NCBI GenBank assembly: GCA_022704885.1
Contig: JAKJFO010000182.1
Span: 1-7,978 of the forward strand
Length of the DNA stretch: 7,978 nt
From: Candidatus Rifleibacteriota bacterium
GTDB taxonomy: Bacteria; Riflebacteria; Ozemobacteria; Ozemobacterales; Ozemobacteraceae
Direction: 5' to 3'
Position numbers and translations under genes: made by a program. This document shows positions 5,779 through 7,978 of this stretch, piece by piece (the first letter of the stretch is position 1; each line of letters starts with the position of its first letter). The notes under the pieces were generated by a model. The model searched no databases, had not been told where the DNA came from, and saw nothing but the letters and a program-made list of their open reading frames with translations.

Positions 5779-7978
5779 TCAGCTCTTGGCGGCCGGGCCG
5801 GCCGGTCTTGGTGGTTGAGGCAGCGGTTTTTCGGGTTTGCTGGCTTCAGAAGTCGGCAAACCGTAAGCTTTGGCGCTGCCCTTGCCGATTCTTTCTTCGA
5901 GACGTTTCTGAAAGTCTTTTTTATCTTCGGCGTGTTTCAGACCATCTTCATAGGTGATCTTTTTGCTGACAACAAGATCTTCGAGACACTGATCCATCGT
6001 GATCATACCATCACCGCGGCTGGTCTGCATGATCGACAGCAGCTGGTCGCTCTTGTCTTCTTTGATACAGCGGCGAACCGGTGTTGAGCCGACGAGAACC
6101 TCGTAGGCCAGAACGCGGCCGGCCGACAGATAAGCCGGAACCAGACGCTGCGAAACGATGCCTCTGAGAGTACCGGCAAGCTGCATTCTGATTGTCTGCT
6201 GCACATCGCCAGGAAACGAACCAACGATACGGTGAATCGACTCGTAGGCATTGATCGTATGCAGGGTTGAAAAGACCAGGTGACCGGTTTCTGAGGCGGC
6301 AATGGCAAGACTCATCGTTTCGAGATCGCGCATTTCGCCAACGAGAATAACGTCAGGATCTTCACGCAGCGCGCTTCTCAGGGCGTTGGAGAACGAAAGG
6401 GTATTGGTGCCAAGCTCGCGCTGACTGACGACGCTGCGCTTATGCGGGTGAACAAACTCGATCGGGTCTTCGATGGTAATGATGTGATCGTAGCGCATGC
6501 GGTTAACATGATCGATCATGGCCGCAAGAGTCGTAGATTTACCAGACCCGGTGGCGCCGGTAACGAGAATCAGGCCGGCTTTGTGATTACAGATCTTTTC
6601 CATGATCGACTTGTCGATCGAGAGTTCTTCGAAAGTCGGAACCGTATTCGGAATGATACGAAAGACACCCGCCATACCGTTTTTCTGCATGAAGACGTTA
6701 ACGCGGAAACGGGCGCAGTCAGAAATTTCGTATGAAAAATCGAGTTCCATGCGCTCATTGAATTCGCGCTTTTGCGCGTCGTTCATGATCGAAAACAGCA
6801 AAAACCGGCTTTTTTCGGGAGTAATGGTTTCGAATGTGGTTCTGACGAGCTCACCGTGTACCCTTATGCTTGGTGGCAGGCCGATAGAAATATGTAAGTC
6901 GGAGCCCTTTTCTTCGTGCAGGTAGTAGAGAAGTTCTTTGAGATCGGTGATGTTCTCTTTTGCAAATTTGCGACGCAGAACGCGGGTTTCGACATTTTCG
7001 GGCCGCAATGAATCGAGAGTTATCTTTTCGTTTTTAAGAACTGCGTCAAGCTGATCTTCAGACAGCTTCGAAACGAGTGAGATCATGCGGTCCTTGTCGA
7101 CATCAGATGAGCTGTCAAAAAGATTCAGAAACGAAGTGACGCCGAAGTAGTCGCGACGTTTGAGAATTTCGCGAGACCACCAGGCAATATCGGCGCTGTT
7201 ATCGAAACAGGCCGAAACCAGTTCTTTAAGAAACGCCTTGCGTGGCTGGCGCGACAGGTTTTCGACAATCGTGTGCCTGATAGAGAGGTCTTTATCGTCG
7301 AGCTTGAGCAGCAGCAGCCCGGCAATCAGCTCGAATTTCTGCAGTTTTGAAATTGCTTCGATAGCGCAGGTACGCACCAGCGTGTTTTTTGAATTGTCGA
7401 TCAGAAAAAGCAGCGGTCGCAGCGCTTCTTTTGAACCAATTACTCCGAGAATCTTGAGAACCTGTATAATCAGGTCTTCGTCTTCGGTATCGAGACAGGC
7501 CAGAAGAGGGTCAACCGCGTGCACCCCAAGCTGCACGATAATGCGGTGGGCATAATCCTGAATGAATATCGACTCATCCTTGATGAACGGCAATAGCTCG
7601 GTGATGACCGAAGGGTCACGCACTTCGCCGAGAGCGGTCAACAGATAATACTTGGTATCCTGGGTTGGCTGGCCGAATTTTTCATGAACCAGTTTTACGA
7701 CTTCAAGACCCAGCACCCTGCCGAGCAAGTTCATCATGCTCAGCCTGGTATCTTTGCTGGCGGTCGGAAAAATCGCAAGAACGTGCGGCACGACTTCGCG
7801 GCCCCAGTTGCTGAGCGCTTTTATCGATTCCTGTCTGACGACCATGGATTCGTCATCTAGAAGCCCAAGAAGCGTCTTGAGTGAATTTTCATTTTTAACT
7901 TCACCCAGGCCGGCGCAGATGTATGGCTTGAAAACCCCATTGCGGTCAGATTCGAGCATGCGCTGAAACAGAGTAAAA
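5779..7978 (-). CDS. HEAT-repeat array fused to a PilT/PilU-like pilus retraction ATPase, 5'-truncated
   Basis: Residues are numbered from the in-frame ATG at 7959. The frame stays open to the right edge (codons for FTLFQR precede that ATG) and no ribosome binding site is visible, so the true start is probably outside. Residues 1 to ~330 are HEAT-like repeats. From ~338 a full PilT-like secretion ATPase follows: the N-terminal domain with GSDLHI (352-357), Walker A GATGSGKS (468-475, K474), Asp box ITIEDPIEF (E497, D498), Walker B DVILVGEMRD with catalytic E542, and His box GHLVFSTLHT (559-568, H567). The C-terminal AIRNLIRE-type retraction motif is altered to PVRRCIKE (627-634). A Pro/Ala-rich tail ends the protein. 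PilT-family hexamers power type IV pilus retraction at the inner-membrane face. Ordinary PilT has about 340-370 residues, so the HEAT half is an addition. A PilU-like accessory or regulatory role is possible. Confidence 0.92.
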   Translation of the reverse strand, partial: FTLFQRMLESDRNGVFKPYICAGLGEVKNENSLKTLLGLLDDESMVVRQESIKALSNWGREVVPHVLAIFPTASKDTRLSMMNLLGRVLGLEVVKLVHEKFGQPTQDTKYYLLTALGEVRDPSVITELLPFIKDESIFIQDYAHRIIVQLGVHAVDPLLACLDTEDEDLIIQVLKILGVIGSKEALRPLLFLIDNSKNTLVRTCAIEAISKLQKFELIAGLLLLKLDDKDLSIRHTIVENLSRQPRKAFLKELVSACFDNSADIAWWSREILKRRDYFGVTSFLNLFDSSSDVDKDRMISLVSKLSEDQLDAVLKNEKITLDSLRPENVETRVLRRKFAKENITDLKELLYYLHEEKGSDLHISIGLPPSIRVHGELVRTTFETITPEKSRFLLFSIMNDAQKREFNERMELDFSYEISDCARFRVNVFMQKNGMAGVFRIIPNTVPTFEELSIDKSIMEKICNHKAGLILVTGATGSGKSTTLAAMIDHVNRMRYDHIITIEDPIEFVHPHKRSVVSQRELGTNTLSFSNALRSALREDPDVILVGEMRDLETMSLAIAASETGHLVFSTLHTINAYESIHRIVGSFPGDVQQTIRMQLAGTLRGIVSQRLVPAYLSAGRVLAYEVLVGSTPVRRCIKEDKSDQLLSIMQTSRGDGMITMDQCLEDLVVSKKITYEDGLKHAEDKKDFQKRLEERIGKGSAKAYGLPTSEASKPEKPLPQPPRPAGPAAKS

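Noticed and set aside
2219..5806. A 13 bp identical GC-rich string (CGGGCCGGCCGGT) at 2219-2231 and 5794-5806
   Set aside because: Both copies lie in the 3' coding ends of minus-strand genes and encode Pro-Ala-Gly-Pro tails. Low-complexity coding bias explains them better than a mobile repeat.
7957..7959. ATG at 7957-7959 as the true start of the HEAT-PilT gene
   Set aside because: No Shine-Dalgarno sequence precedes it, and the upstream codons continue the helical repeat to the edge. The start is probably outside the window.

Overview
The window is compact bacterial chromosomal DNA, moderately GC-rich, with six protein genes and very little non-coding sequence. I see no tRNA, rRNA, CRISPR array, insertion sequence or phage gene. 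The organism cannot be named from the sequence. A PilT-type pilus ATPase and long HEAT-repeat proteins point to a bacterium with type IV pili. HEAT-rich signalling proteins of this kind occur in lineages such as deltaproteobacteria and candidate phyla like Riflebacteria, but that placement is a guess.

Left part (1-2213, + strand): a probable three-gene run. It starts with a 5'-truncated GNAT/FemAB-like acyltransferase. A class I SAM-dependent methyltransferase follows, overlapping it by 14 bp. After a 28 bp gap comes the tRNA wobble-base 2'-O-methyltransferase trmL. The first two probably modify one unknown small molecule or surface component, and trmL is a housekeeping passenger. On the opposite strand a small FmdB-type zinc-ribbon protein (2174-2557) converges on trmL and overlaps its 3' end by 40 bp.

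Centre (2558-5685): a 100 bp divergent intergenic region carries a good sigma70-type promoter for the zinc-ribbon gene, and a weaker candidate overlapping it for the rightward gene. The rightward gene encodes a 1008-residue protein with about 800 residues of HEAT-like repeats, a short coiled coil and a C-terminal class III adenylate cyclase domain with every expected catalytic residue.

Right part (5686-7978): a strong bidirectional rho-independent terminator separates the cyclase gene from a convergent gene that runs off the right edge. This gene encodes a HEAT-repeat array fused to a complete PilT/PilU-like pilus-retraction ATPase. Two different output enzymes (cAMP synthesis and pilus motor) thus sit side by side, each joined to a similar HEAT-repeat module. 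Type IV pilus retraction and cAMP signalling are linked in other bacteria, such as the Pil-Chp/CyaB pathway of Pseudomonas. The pair is therefore the best candidate here for an undescribed signalling system, although the functional link is inference.
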